Below are positions 48,701 through 54,898 of a stretch of 64,000 nucleotides of DNA, piece by piece (position 1 is the first letter of the stretch; every line of letters begins with the position of its first letter). Location of the stretch: contig NW_004955446.1 of the NCBI RefSeq assembly GCF_000276665.1, positions 12,738,999 to 12,802,998 on the forward strand, given 5' to 3'. Below the pieces are notes generated by a model, which was not told the DNA's origin, did not search any database, and was given only the letters and a program-made list of their open reading frames with translations. The translations under genes were made by a program, and so were the position numbers. Source of the DNA: Chinchilla lanigera. Taxonomy: Eukaryota > Chordata > Mammalia > Rodentia > Chinchillidae.

Positions 48701-50734
48701 TGCCAGATTTTCTTCATTCATTCACTTAGTGAAAGGCACTTAGGTCCAGTCCACATCTTGACGATTATGAACAGTGCTACAATAAATCTCAGAGTGCAGA
48801 TATATTTTCAAACTGATTTTCTATTCTTTGGATAGAAAAATTTTATAAAAAGAGTCTCTTTTATCTCCTACCCCCTAAAGGTAACCTTGGCAGTGAAGGA
48901 ACAAGTTAGTATGAGTTAGAGTTCTTTATAACAGGAGTAATTAAAAAGGCATCATGGGAAAATGTTCCAGAGAAAAACAGGATGAGAAGGTTGAATTGGA
49001 GGTGTCTTGAGACCACACACATAAGAGACATCATCTATCTGTCGGAAGAGAGGACCCCACTTTGACAGGAAGGGCCCAAGTTATGACTTTATAACATTGA
49101 CTAGAGGCACAGAAACATTCCTCTTGGTCTCCTGGATGAGACCTCCCATCGTGGTTCCCTAGTTCCAGAAGCCAGAAAGTAATAATGACTGCAAAAAGTA
49201 GCAGCAAAAAGTGAGAGGAACGTGAGAGGCAATTATAAGCATCACATGAGCGTTTCATGTAATAATCAAACTTGTGCCAAGGCAGTTCTGAACTTGGGGC
49301 AGAACCATGTTTTTGAGGCTGACATTTACCTACCCTCACCCCCAGGAGCCCCAGGACCTAGTGCTTATCTAAGGGACTCAGGCATTTTAAATGAACTTTT
49401 CAAATTGCAGGCTCATAAAAATCCTCGCAAGTTTGAAAGCTGTCCAGACCCAAAGCTGGTTTCTTCTTGTAGTTAGCTCATGCTGAATGTGGTTTAAACA
49501 CTGGATCTGGTGGCCCTTGCTCTCTGACTACAAAGGCTGAGTAAGGAAAGCAAAAGCAGAATGTCATCTAGGAGGCTTAGTTATTATTGGATGGTTGACT
49601 TAACTTTATAATTAACTTATAAAGTGCATAGCCAGAGAGATGCCCTGTGAAGGGATACCACCAAATCCTTTCATCAAGGGCTGAAACAGAAGGGAAGAGG
49701 TAAGATGTGGGGTCAAAAGAAGGATGGAAGTCTGCTTCAGACCCTTCATCCTGTGAGGCTGGGGATATTTCCCAAATCACAGCAATGGGAATGGGTGTTT
49801 ACTTTGATCTTGTGCTCTTACAAGTACGATCCATGTGCCTTCCAGTCTGTGAGCTGATAAGAATGGAAACTAAGTGAAAGTGTTTACAAATTTCATAGTA
49901 CTTTGACATTGCTGTGACATTTTTATTGTATTTTACAAAATATTGGTCCACAGTGGACTAGGAAGGAAACACTGATTCTTTACCATAGAATATTTAAGGA
50001 GTATTGCTCTACTATCACTGCGCCCAAGCCTCCTTGGCCTTTGGTTACCAGTGAGGCCACATTAGCATCAAAATCTATGTGTCATCGCCACCCCTTCCCA
50101 ACCTCCCACTCTCTTGGTGTTCACATGGGCCTTTGCTGTCCACAAGGTCTGTGAAACATGCAGGTATGGGGTTCTGCAGGAGGTGCGTCACATTCATGCA
50201 AGAGCAAATCTCTGCTCCACAAGGAGAGGGGGTTTCTCGTGTGTTCTCAGCACTACAGGAGCTGCTTTCCCTTTATATACCCTGAGCTGAGCAGGACCCA
50301 CATGTCTTTGCCATCTTTCTCTAGGGATCAGTGAGACACTCAGGTCTAGTTTCTTCTCGTGCTGGTAGCAAATCATGCCCAGAATTAGATGCCTCAAGGA
50401 TCACTAGCACCTAATAACCCACTGACAGGTTAGAGCCAGGCATTCCCCACACTCATAGCCATGTGTTTTCCAAGGAATTTCAGGGGTCTGTAAAAATTAC
50501 TTTACTGACAGGTAGCCTTCCTGTGCTTTCTACTTATGCACATGTTCTAATCTCTCCTTAGGCTCCGTGAAGGCCCTTTCATCTCAGGACCTGAGGGCTG
50601 TGACCAATGATGTGTACAGCTCAGGAAACAGAACTGTGACTTTTAGAGTTCTAAGTTCCCCTAGACTTGGGAGGTTGCTGAGAATGAACTCTGACAACAG
50701 CACGGAGGATGTTTCCATTTTTACCCAGCATCTG
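4412..50734 (+). CDS. Cspg4b: CSPG4-family proteoglycan gene, 5' eight coding exons (3' end outside window)
   Basis: Joined exons 4412-4481, 16368-16531, 17424-20984, 22393-22863, 27361-27537, 38639-38837, 42617-42748 and 50562-50734 give 4,947 nt, an uninterrupted 1,649-residue reading frame. Order of parts: signal peptide (1-23), laminin G 1 (about 25-196), laminin G 2 (about 205-385), then about eleven CSPG repeats from about residue 430, each with an FTQ..L/V..G.V.Y.H-type signature. CSPG4 (NG2) has the same order, a single giant exon 3 and matching splice phases, but similarity to CSPG4 looks only moderate. That fits the paralogue Cspg4b (an identification from memory). Human CSPG4 is about 2,322 residues, so roughly 670 C-terminal residues (last repeats, membrane helix, tail) are missing here. 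The family are type I cell-surface proteoglycans binding collagens, growth factors and integrins; the role of this paralogue is inferred only. The intact 3.6-kb exon 3 argues against a pseudogene. Confidence 0.9.
5222..5242 (+). repeat. (GA)n microsatellite
   Basis: Uninterrupted GA dinucleotides in intron 1. Confidence 0.95.
6595..7305 (-). mobile_element. MaLR-type LTR (MLT1/MST-like), reverse, interrupted by MER1
   Basis: Begins acattagtctgtctgctata then acaaaatacctggggctggg, the reverse end of a mammalian MaLR LTR. It resumes after the inserted MER1 with cctattacctcagtattacc. Confidence 0.7.
6840..7168 (+). mobile_element. MER1-like hAT DNA transposon nested in the LTR
   Basis: caagggggttccccgctccc at one end and ggttgggaactgctg at the other are inverted. 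In between are ttgttaggaaccaggtgaca, tagattctcataggagcttg and its inverted partner ctccttatgagaatctgatc, all typical of MER1/Charlie elements. Confidence 0.8.
8025..8500 (+). mobile_element. MLT1-type MaLR solo LTR
   Basis: Full-length layout from tgataggctgaaaaatgcct through gggaactttatagatataat, gattatcctagattatctga-type blocks and ttgttta agccactgaattt to cagcagcaataaaaat. Confidence 0.85.
9470..9780 (+). repeat. Unassigned dispersed repeat, copy A (split by an ID SINE)
   Basis: Shares an ordered set of blocks with 10835-11090: aaaacaat..atagaatttcaaaacaa, aacaatggttagaacattg, ttttcaatgaactaatagaa, attagtagtatacttatctt and an AT run followed by cctttccttcttttctcc. Function and class unknown. 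Confidence 0.65.
9588..9671 (+). mobile_element. ID-type SINE
   Basis: tRNA-like A and B boxes (atgtagctcagtggtgcagc and ttgattcc) with a short A-rich tail. It splits one copy of the unassigned dispersed repeat at 9470-9780. Confidence 0.8.
10134..10264 (-). mobile_element. B1-type SINE, reverse orientation
   Basis: Starts with a T tract and gagatagggtcttgc, ends with tgtgattacaggcatgtgcc. Target duplication tggaagattgtt on both sides (about 10122-10133 and 10265-10276). Confidence 0.9.
10380..10472 (-). mobile_element. ID-type SINE, reverse orientation
   Basis: A T tract, then the reverse complement of an ID body ending tgagctaaatccccagc. Target duplication ctcattgtgttg at 10368-10379 and 10473-10484. 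Confidence 0.92.
10835..11090 (+). repeat. Unassigned dispersed repeat, copy B
   Basis: Blocks gataggg taacaatggttaatacattg, attactcagagtacaagatt, ttttcaatgaactaagagaa and attagtagtgtaactatctt match copy A and, in part, the copies at 50935 and 53600. Confidence 0.65.
12340..14130 (-). mobile_element. Old L1 fragment (ORF2 3' part and 3' end), reverse
   Basis: About 1.8 kb with successive L1 landmarks in reverse: ttatttcacttagcataatg, tttctccacatccttcatag, ttggccatttgtatttcttc, gccagtaccatgctgttctg, ttgctttgggtactgtggac. Many stops and indels; not coding. Confidence 0.92.
12659..12695 (+). repeat. (TA)n microsatellite within the L1 fragment
   Basis: An almost perfect TA run replaces the short AT stretch at this place in a reverse L1. 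Confidence 0.95.
16368..16531 (+). CDS. Cspg4b: CSPG4-like exon 2: first half of laminin G domain 1
   Basis: Acceptor ttttttcccctttag ends at 16367; donor TGG|GTATGG is at 16532. The exon encodes residues 24-78, with the LamG pattern of short beta strands: a Phe-Gln-Thr-Ser segment, a Leu-Leu-Phe-Leu-Ala-Ala-Gly strand, then an Ile-Ile-Glu-Leu-Leu-Ser-Gly strand. It corresponds residue for residue to CSPG4 exon 2. Entry is phase 1 and exit phase 0. The frame continues past the donor for 27 codons, so the boundary rests on the splice site plus homology. Two retroelements lie in intron 2 directly after it. Confidence 0.9.
16713..16810 (-). mobile_element. ID-type SINE, reverse orientation
   Basis: A long T tract then gtaccagggatcaaactcac and the reverse ID body. 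Target duplication tgccagtatgtctt / tgccaacatgtctt at 16699-16712 and 16811-16824. Confidence 0.9.
16962..17355 (-). mobile_element. MaLR-type LTR, reverse, just before exon 3
   Basis: cagtcttagtctatttcctg, gttttgactcacagttcttc and gtgaggccttactctcatga follow the reverse MaLR pattern. It ends about 70 bp before the exon 3 acceptor. Confidence 0.65.
17424..20984 (+). CDS. Cspg4b: CSPG4-like giant exon 3: rest of LamG1, LamG2, CSPG repeats 1-7 and start of 8
   Basis: A single open exon of 3,561 nt (residues 79-1265). Acceptor gtttctttttcag ends at 17423; donor CAG|GTAAAT is at 20985. LamG1 finishes around Cys 196 after a Gly-Cys-Met-Glu-Asp loop. LamG2 runs about 205-385, with a Leu-Phe-Val-Gly-Gly-Leu strand and a closing Gly-Cys pair. 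CSPG repeats follow, opened by lines such as VQEGG, VPQGG, VKEGE and VEEGK, and containing FTQED and FSQHD plus HDGS and HDDSE loops. There are many Asn-X-Ser/Thr sequons, fitting an extracellular glycoprotein. CSPG4 also has one giant exon 3 of about this length. The frame runs 25 codons past the donor to a TGA at 21060-21062, so reading straight through would give a secreted truncated form. Confidence 0.97.
20985..22392 (+). other. Intron 3 (1.4 kb) with readthrough stop and polyadenylation signals
   Basis: The exon 3 frame ends at TGA 21060-21062. AATAAA occurs at 21407 and 21814. A CTCF-like word (ccacaagggggca) lies at 21878. No repeat recognised. Confidence 0.6.
22393..22863 (+). CDS. 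Cspg4b: CSPG4-like exon 4: CSPG repeats 8-9
   Basis: Encodes residues 1266-1422 in phase 0. The acceptor is tgaactcaag, a weak one with a short, broken pyrimidine tract; the donor is CAG|GTAATA at 22864. Recognisable elements are the [12 protein letters not shown] signature near the middle, a new repeat opened by NFTVQEGG, and a PPKHGYV strand-turn; the last two have direct counterparts in the CSPG4 exon after the giant one. The start was chosen because it joins GKLQ of exon 3 to Ala-Gly-Asn in frame, matching the CSPG4 junction. Confidence 0.92.
23890..24490 (-). repeat. L2 fragment, reverse, with (GA)n inside
   Basis: actccctgccctctagaaat, atattta acctgaatgttgg and caggaaaaggcaatgtgaac occur in the order seen in reverse L2 elements. 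Confidence 0.6.
24142..24193 (+). repeat. (GA)n microsatellite
   Basis: About 26 GA units; likely length-variable. Confidence 0.97.
24900..25600 (-). repeat. L2 fragment, reverse, with ID SINE inside
   Basis: gaatgccagttatgtgtcag, taatccctgccctgtggagc and agtggcatttgagcagatgt are reverse L2 landmarks; the ID at 25225 lies inside. Confidence 0.6.
25225..25316 (-). mobile_element. Young ID-type SINE with gtaccgg 3' box
   Basis: The reverse strand reads as an ID element (ggctggggatttagctcagc) with 3' box gttcggttcccggtaccgg. The perfect 14-bp target duplication gatgttcagtttct (25211-25224 and 25317-25330) points to recent insertion. Confidence 0.93.
26286..26432 (+). repeat. Patchwork insertion: copies of two nearby intron 4/5 sequences
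   Basis: 26286-26381 copies 25179-25224 plus 25331-25380 with few mismatches, without the ID SINE that now splits that source. 26395-26432 is identical to the 38 bp at 27870-27907. The junction between them holds gacgtaatc twice. Confidence 0.8.
27361..27537 (+). CDS. Cspg4b: CSPG4-like exon 5: CSPG repeat 9 end, repeat 10 start
   Basis: Encodes 59 residues (1423-1481) in phase 0. Acceptor ttgttgttgattatag ends at 27360; donor CAG|GTGAGT is at 27538, close to consensus. It carries [10 protein letters not shown] followed by a Phe-Ala-Asn-Ser-Ser-Glu strand and PVNDEAPVI, which aligns with CSPG4 YVHDGSETL, NASE and PVNDQPPIL. Two sequons are visible (Asn-Phe-Thr, Asn-Ser-Ser). The flanking introns are 4.5 kb and 11.1 kb. 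Confidence 0.93.
27880..27990 (+). repeat. MIR fragment
   Basis: agagtcctggctccccacta then gccatgtgaccttgggcaag, the MIR core signature. Confidence 0.75.
29075..29150 (+). mobile_element. Diverged ID-type SINE
   Basis: Contains ggtctggggatgcagtgg, a region like the anticodon arm, and gggttcaagccttagcacca. An internal part of the tRNA-like body is missing. Confidence 0.65.
29190..29400 (+). repeat. MIR SINE
   Basis: tttattgtgtcttgattgag, tttatttgtaaaatgggaaa and ttgaggcatagagtgg, followed by agccaagtctgtg. Confidence 0.75.
29467..29507 (+). repeat. A-rich (AAAAG)n tract
   Basis: Irregular aaaag/aaag units. Confidence 0.85.
30503..30840 (-). mobile_element. MaLR-type LTR, reverse
   Basis: Starts tgtattagtcagcttttcca, then gagatacaataccagacacc and ggttgaaattggctcacagc, and ends near ttaatcaccacagcatgc. 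This is the reverse order of an MST/MLT1-type LTR. Confidence 0.7.
31300..31440 (+). repeat. L2 3' end
   Basis: gtggcatagtacctgaccta, taggagcccagtaactctta and aataaatgc resemble the L2 3' terminus. Confidence 0.55.
32410..32640 (+). repeat. MIR SINE, nearly full length
   Basis: tatgtactgaacccctgcta, catttaattctcaccatgac, aaagattaagtcattagact and ggacccatgtggtctgatc. Confidence 0.8.
32832..32862 (+). repeat. (CA)n microsatellite
   Basis: CA repeats with one interruption (cat). Confidence 0.95.
32982..33091 (-). mobile_element. Young ID-type SINE with gtaccgg-type 3' box
   Basis: Almost the same sequence as the copy at 25225, including tctccggtatcgggaaccga and gctgagctaaatccccagcc. Flanked by gatgaataattttttc at 32966-32981 and 33092-33107. 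Confidence 0.92.
34797..34894 (-). mobile_element. Older ID-type SINE, reverse orientation
   Basis: A T tract followed by a reverse ID body (gaacccagggccccacaaat, ctctaccacggagctat). Flanked by cttgttttt. Confidence 0.7.
35424..35576 (-). mobile_element. B1-type SINE with internal duplication, reverse orientation
   Basis: gagacagggtctcactgtgt, two ggctgg..ttgaactcac blocks, then agtgctgggattacaggcat. Target duplication ccacctcttgctttga at 35408-35423 and 35577-35592. Confidence 0.93.
36195..36262 (+). mobile_element. 5'-truncated ID-type SINE
   Basis: Only the second half is present: gcatgtgaggggtcctgagg then tcaattcccaacatgcc and an A-rich tail (aaaacaaaacaaaac). Confidence 0.55.
36270..36410 (+). 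repeat. MIR fragment
   Basis: ttaaggcccagagaagttaa, gaaatgtgcccatcatcaat and gagctaataagtggcaaag. Confidence 0.75.
36651..36700 (+). repeat. (GT)n microsatellite
   Basis: GT repeats with one A interruption near 36661. Confidence 0.97.
37140..38030 (+). repeat. L2 element (3' part)
   Basis: Long stretch with tcaccacctctgcaatttct, cacagtgtgttcttg..aaggtcacttc, gaccctgaatggtttgacct, and the L2-type end ggaatatagtagctactcaa then taaatgtctgatgaat. Confidence 0.7.
38639..38837 (+). CDS. Cspg4b: CSPG4-like exon 6: CSPG repeat 10
   Basis: Acceptor ccctttctttttcag ends at 38638; donor TCTG|GTAAGTC is at 38838. The exon encodes residues 1482-1547 plus one base. It contains EDLVYW, PPSNGHL and [18 protein letters not shown], which aligns closely with CSPG4 EDLVY, QPSNGR and FTQAQLDGGLVLFSH. 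The EGG-type repeat opener is replaced by Leu-Asn-Ser-Val, a local divergence from CSPG4. Exit phase 1 matches the phase-1 entry of exon 7. Confidence 0.92.
39185..39430 (+). repeat. L2 3' end
   Basis: cctctttgaggcttttctta, gtataaatgctgtaaggaca, gtatcctcagcccctaagac and aataggtacttaataaataa. Confidence 0.75.
40062..40210 (+). mobile_element. Diverged B1-type SINE
   Basis: aggaggctgaggcaggaagt, gggctacatagggagtctga and gccagcctgagctgcacaga, ending in a tail of CAAA units. Flanked by imperfect catacatg repeats. Confidence 0.75.
42286..42481. mobile_element. Non-autonomous DNA transposon relic with terminal inverted repeats
   Basis: Left end cagtcattcatcacttaatg and right end cattt..gtggcacatgactg are inverted copies. 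The middle has cattgtgcaaacatcgtaga and cgtgggatggagtcctatat. I recognise the pattern from mammalian genomes but do not trust a family name. Confidence 0.65.
42617..42748 (+). CDS. Cspg4b: CSPG4-like exon 7: CSPG repeat 10 end, repeat 11 start
   Basis: A 132-nt exon, phase 1 in and phase 1 out. Acceptor atttcttcttttgaag ends at 42616; donor CCAG|GTAAGA is at 42749. It encodes [21 protein letters not shown] and then the opening strand of the next repeat ending in Leu-Phe-Pro-Gly. It aligns with CSPG4 GGFRFRLSDG and the segment ending in VCPGS. Skipping this exon would keep the frame. Confidence 0.9.
45250..45400 (+). repeat. MIR fragment
   Basis: ccatttgacaactaaaaaaa, tggaggcttgggaagggtta, then tgaatctgaccccaaatgct. 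Confidence 0.6.
47237..47312 (+). repeat. Short tandem repeat, unit cattcatttatgttgca(tata)
   Basis: Four imperfect copies of a 15-21 bp unit, two of them extended by tatac. Confidence 0.9.
48200..48840 (-). mobile_element. Old L1 3' end, reverse
   Basis: Contains ttttaattgacaaataataa, gtccattcatgttgctgcag, gaattccattgtgtgttgg and acagtgctacaataaatctc, in the order of a reverse L1M-type 3' region. Confidence 0.88.
50562..50734 (+). CDS. Cspg4b: CSPG4-like exon 8: CSPG repeat 11
   Basis: Acceptor ctaatctctccttag ends at 50561; donor CTG|GTGAGT is at 50735. Phase 1 in, phase 0 out. It encodes [10 protein letters not shown], then a PRLGRLLR strand and IFTQHL, lining up with CSPG4 SVQPLSSQTL, PQLGRL and NFTQAE. 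The repeat breaks off exactly at the FTQ signature, so the next exon must begin with its G.V.Y.H half. This is the last coding exon placed with confidence, at about residue 1,649. Confidence 0.92.
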
Positions 50735-50934
50735 GTGAGTCCTGACGTCTGTTTCGCTGAGATGGGAGGACCTTGCATTTGTTTTCATCCTGTGAAACCC
50801 AGCAGATATGCTCTGCTGCCCAAGCCATTACTCATTTCAGCTGCGCTGGCTTTAAAACCTGACACGTTATAGGGAGCATAAGATGAGACACAGTTGTCAG
50901 AAGACATGGCACAAATTTAAACTATGTGTTTAAT

Positions 50935-51115
50935 AAATAAAAAAAGGATAATTTTATTTATTTTATCTTATGGGAAGAAAAGTAAAACAAAATGTTATAA
51001 CAAAATAATAGGAGAATAACAATAGTTCATACATCACATATTATCTTAAAAGTAGTACAAGATATGGGCATAAAAATTATCTAATTGATATTAGCACCAA
51101 CCTTCCTAAAAGGAT
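50935..51115 (+). repeat. Unassigned dispersed repeat, copy C
   Basis: aaaacaaaatgttataacaa, aaataataggagaataacaa, tagttcatacatcacatatt and gatattagcaccaacc follow the order of copies A and B. Confidence 0.6.
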
Positions 51116-51950
51116 AACTTTATCACGGAAGACTGTTTTAAAAGGAAATTGAAAGCATAGTGGCCAGAGTAAATCCTGCATGGCATGTATGTTTATACAT
51201 TGATATCTAATATTAGATACCGGTTATTGTATTATAATTGTATGCATGAGTATATGTAGTCTGTATCCACAGCCAAGTATTTCAAACTTCACTGATACTT
51301 TATTACCATACCATAATCCACGTACTTTCTTATTGAAATAAATAGGCTAACTTTTTTTCGTATTCCACCCAGGAACTGGATTGACCAGATGTGGTTGTTT
51401 AAATATTATTGCATTTTCTAAAAGTCGGTGCTTACAAAGAGAGTTTTTGAATATAAATATTCTTCTTGTTTGCCATTCAACTTTCTTTTCCATCTCGAAA
51501 CCATATGATAAGTGATTTGGCTATAGGTGTATGTGATTGGGGAATAAAAAAATCCAAAATCAAGTCTAGAGGAAACAGCAGTATATTTGCATTAACATTT
51601 ATATCTGCATTAACCTGCCTCCAGTTTGAGGTGGCAGGATGGAATTTAGCTTTTGCTTTGCAATTGCCTTTTCTGCATACAGTTAAAGGAGCAAGTCATG
51701 AGGCTAGCAGAAGTTCTAAATGTGATGTTAAGAAGAGGAAGTGTAATTTCTCTGGTTCACAGATGTGATTTGGAAGAATAAAAAAGATTCAGCTAAAAAC
51801 TACATTGTATAGGACAGCTAAAATGTGCCCACAGACATCAAAACATGGCCAGGGTCAGTTTACGTTTGAATAGTAACAAAAATGATATCAGTCAAGTGGT
51901 GCCTTAGCTCCAGCCTCAGTTCCTTTTGCTTTCTTTAAAAAATTGTGACT

Positions 51951-53569
51951 ATGGCTATTGGGCAGGAATGCGCTGACTGGGTTAGTCGTTTCAGGCAATG
52001 CAGCAGCTCCTCAAGTTGGAGCTGATGCCTAGGTGCCTGAATTAGCTTTAGCAAAAGAGAAATGGAGGAGCTGTAGAACATAAGGATGAATTCAGGAAGG
52101 CCTGAGACCATGGAAAACTTGCCTGATCTCCACACTATTTTCCAAAGAGAGGTTGCTATGGTGACAGACTGTGGAGCCTTTATCAAAATCCCAGGCTGTC
52201 CAAAGTAAGGTCTGGTCCATCGAACACACATGTCATCCTGTCAGGTGGATAAGCCCTCTGAGATAGTAGATGGTGGAGACAAAGTGTGGGTGAAACTTAG
52301 TGGCCAAGAGATGAAAAATGATAGGATAAAAGTATCCTTCTCCATGAAAGTTGTCAACCGAGGGACTAGGAAACACCTCGATCCCAAAAACGTTATTATT
52401 GAGCAAGAAGAGAGGAGGAGGCGGTCCTTCCAGGATTACACTAGACAGAAGATCACCCTTGAGGCTGTCCTTAACACTACCTGCAAGAAGTGTGGCTGTT
52501 AAGGCCACTTTGCAAAAGATTATTTCATGCAACCAGGGGGGGACCAAATATTCTCTGATACCCAAAGAGGAGGAGGAGAAAGAAGAGGCAAAGTCAGCAG
52601 AATGTGAGAAGCCTGACCCCACAAGGAATTTATCCAGAAAAAGAAAGAGGGAAAAGAAGAAATAGAAACATAGAGACAGGAAATCATCTGACTCTGACAG
52701 CTCAGACTGTGAGAGTGATACAGGTGAAAGGGCAAGGCACACATCAAAAGACAGCAAGGCAGCAAAGAAGAAGAAAAAGAAAAAGAAGCATAAGAAGAAA
52801 CACAAGGAATGAGCGTAGTAGAGAGTGGGGGCGGGCGTGGGTGAGAGAATATGGATCCAGGAGCTTTGTGCCTTAAAGCCCTGGCCCCTGGAGAGACTTG
52901 CTAGTGAGAATATGGCCCCCACCCCAGTGACTTCGCTCCTAGGGGAGATGGCTTCCCCTCATGCAGCAGGCAGGTTTGGAAGTTGAGGTCAAAAGCAGCT
53001 GCCTGAATGAGTTGTTTCCTTATTGCACCTGACCTCTTTGCAAGTGACCCCTGCAGCCCACCCATTCATTCACCCAAGTTCCTTCACTCAGCACGTGGTC
53101 CTTTTATCCAGCTACCACTGCCAGAGCTGGATTCCATTGTGGGAATCTGGGTTAAAGCCACAGGCACTGCTGTGGAGGTGAGCCTGGCTGTCGTTGGAGT
53201 GATTGCCCCTTCCTATTGGACAGTCTTGGGCCATGTGGCTCGTGGTCTCCGCTGCACCCCACAGGAGCAGAGGGAGAGTAACAGTAGGAGGGAGAATGTG
53301 GTAAGAAGCGGTGCTCACTTTTTACATTCTCTCAACATGGTTCTACTGTGCTAGAAGTGACAGCCAGTAGCCACAGTCAGAAAACAAGCGTTTGCAGTGT
53401 GGCTCATTTTGTGTATGACATTCCACCAGACCACTGAACCAGACATCTGAGGCGAAGATCATTGCTGTACTTTCTATGTATTACTGCGAGAGTCTACTGG
53501 TTCCACTTCAAGTCTCTGCTTAAACTCCTGACACTAAATGGACTTGTGTTTTGTTTAACCAAAAAAAAA
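51951..53569 (+). pseudogene. ZCCHC17: Processed ZCCHC17 pseudogene (retrocopy)
   Basis: An intronless copy of the mRNA for ZCCHC17 (pNO40, an S1-domain and CCHC zinc-knuckle ribosome-associated nucleolar protein). The coding equivalent runs 52086-52812 and is recognisable by MSSCQVDKPSEIVDGGDKVW, TCKKCGC, and the basic Lys/Arg-rich tail ending KKHKE. It is broken by TAA at 52206 (codon 41), TAA at 52500 (just after the first zinc-knuckle cysteines), one extra G in the run 52536-52542, and TAG at 52663. A 3' UTR and a terminal A tract (53561-53575) follow. The copy is flanked by a direct repeat, aaaaaattgtgact, at 51937-51950 and 53570-53583, the hallmark of L1-mediated insertion. It lies in sense orientation downstream of exon 8. 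An unbroken internal frame of 90 codons (52230-52502) is a remnant, not evidence of function. Confidence 0.95.
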
Positions 53570-53690
53570 AAAAAATTGTGACTCTGATCATTGCAAGTGG
53601 TATTTCCAGTGACCTTTCATTTTTATGAAAACATAAAACAAATTTCATTACAAAATAATAAGAGAATAAAAATAGTTAATACACTATGTA

Positions 53691-53796
53691 AGGGGATAGG
53701 GATTTAACTCAGAGGCACAACACCTGCCTGGCAAGTGCAAGGTCGTGAGTTTGATTCCCCGTACTGGAAAAAACAAACAAACAAACAAACAAAAAA
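53691..53796 (+). mobile_element. ID-type SINE adjoining a B1
   Basis: gggatttaactcagaggcac, tgcaaggtcgtgagtttgat and a (caaa)n tail. Target duplication atacactatgta at 53679-53690 and 53797-53808. Confidence 0.9.
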
Positions 53797-53810
53797 TACA
53801 CTATGTATCA

Positions 53811-53937
53811 GCCAGGTGTGGTGGTGCACACTGTAATCCCAGTACCCAGGAGGCTGTGGCATGAGGATTGCTGTGAGTTCAACGCCAGCATGGACTACAT
53901 AGCAAGACCCTATCTCAAAAACACAAAACAAAATAAA
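53811..53937 (+). mobile_element. B1-type SINE adjoining an ID
   Basis: gccaggtgtggtggtgcaca, ggaggctgtggcatgaggat and an A-rich tail. It follows the ID's right target repeat directly, and its own right repeat is cactgtgtatca at 53941-53952. Confidence 0.9.
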
Positions 53938-54898
53938 AACCACTGTGTATCACAATCTTAATAGTAGTTACTCAGAGTACAAAACCTAGACACAATTGCA
54001 AATATATAATATTTTAGATCAGTGTGGTCAAAATAGGCTTTAGTGAATATAGTAGCCAGGATCCTCTAGGTTTTGGTACAGTAACAAATAACTTCTAAAT
54101 GCCAGTGGTTTGCAAAAGCAAAATATATTTCTCATTATCTTGTACGTTGGCTGTGCGTCTGTGGTACATACCTTCTTTCTTCCAGGATAAGGTGCAGGAA
54201 TAGCCTCTCTCTTGGCATTGCTGTTCTTTGAGCACAGATAAGACGTGTTGGTGGAACCCTGTGATAGATAACTTTATAGCTCCAAAGTGTCAGTTGTGGC
54301 TCAAAAAGGCCACAAGAGCTAACTTGATGCCAATGGGGTGGAGCCAGGACAGTCACTATAGTGGGCTAACCTGATAATACGAAAACTGCTTATAATTCTG
54401 GAAATCAAAGTGTGCTTTCCTATGAAAACGAGCCACTTTTAAAATAAGACACATTTCTACGCAGGAAAGTCATACCCCAGGCTAAGTGTAAGGCCCCAGC
54501 GTAAGCAAAGGCTTGACTGATTGAAACGTGGTTATTAAGATTTTATGTTTTATCCCACACACATACACAACGCCTTCTGCTTTTGTGAGCAAAGAAGAAA
54601 GTATCAAGGAAACGTTAATGATGAGGGGTGTTAGCCAGACCAGGGCTGCACAGCATATCTGAGATGAAGGACCCTTGGCTGTTGGTTTCTATGCAGAGGG
54701 GAGCAGCCTCTAGCCTGGAAGCACAACCTAAATGGTGTCACAAGTCAGGGGCAGGAAGAATTACTGCCCTGCATGAGTAAACCAGGGTACATGTTTCCCC
54801 TCACTGCATACCTTTCCTCTCCAGAGCTGACACCTGCCACACCAACAGCCTCATTCAATGCTTTGACTCAAGGACAAAGGAGAGATTGTCTAATTATA

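Larger units (their letters stand above)
42749..50561 (+). other. Intron 7 (7.8 kb)
   Basis: MIR at 45250, an AT-rich low-complexity patch at 45950-46060, the tandem repeat at 47237 and the L1 end at 48200. The rest, including 42750-45240 and 48850-50560, shows nothing I can name. Confidence 0.6.
53600..54020 (+). repeat. Unassigned dispersed repeat, copy D (split by ID and B1)
   Basis: caaaataataagagaataaa and tagttaatacactatgta are followed, after the two SINEs, by tagttactcagagtacaaaa and acacaattgcaaatatataa, the same order as copy B. Confidence 0.6.

Noticed and set aside
52233..52922. 229-codon open frame on the minus strand
   Set aside because: It is the antisense of the Lys/Glu-rich ZCCHC17 retrocopy, which explains its Phe/Leu/Ser-rich content.
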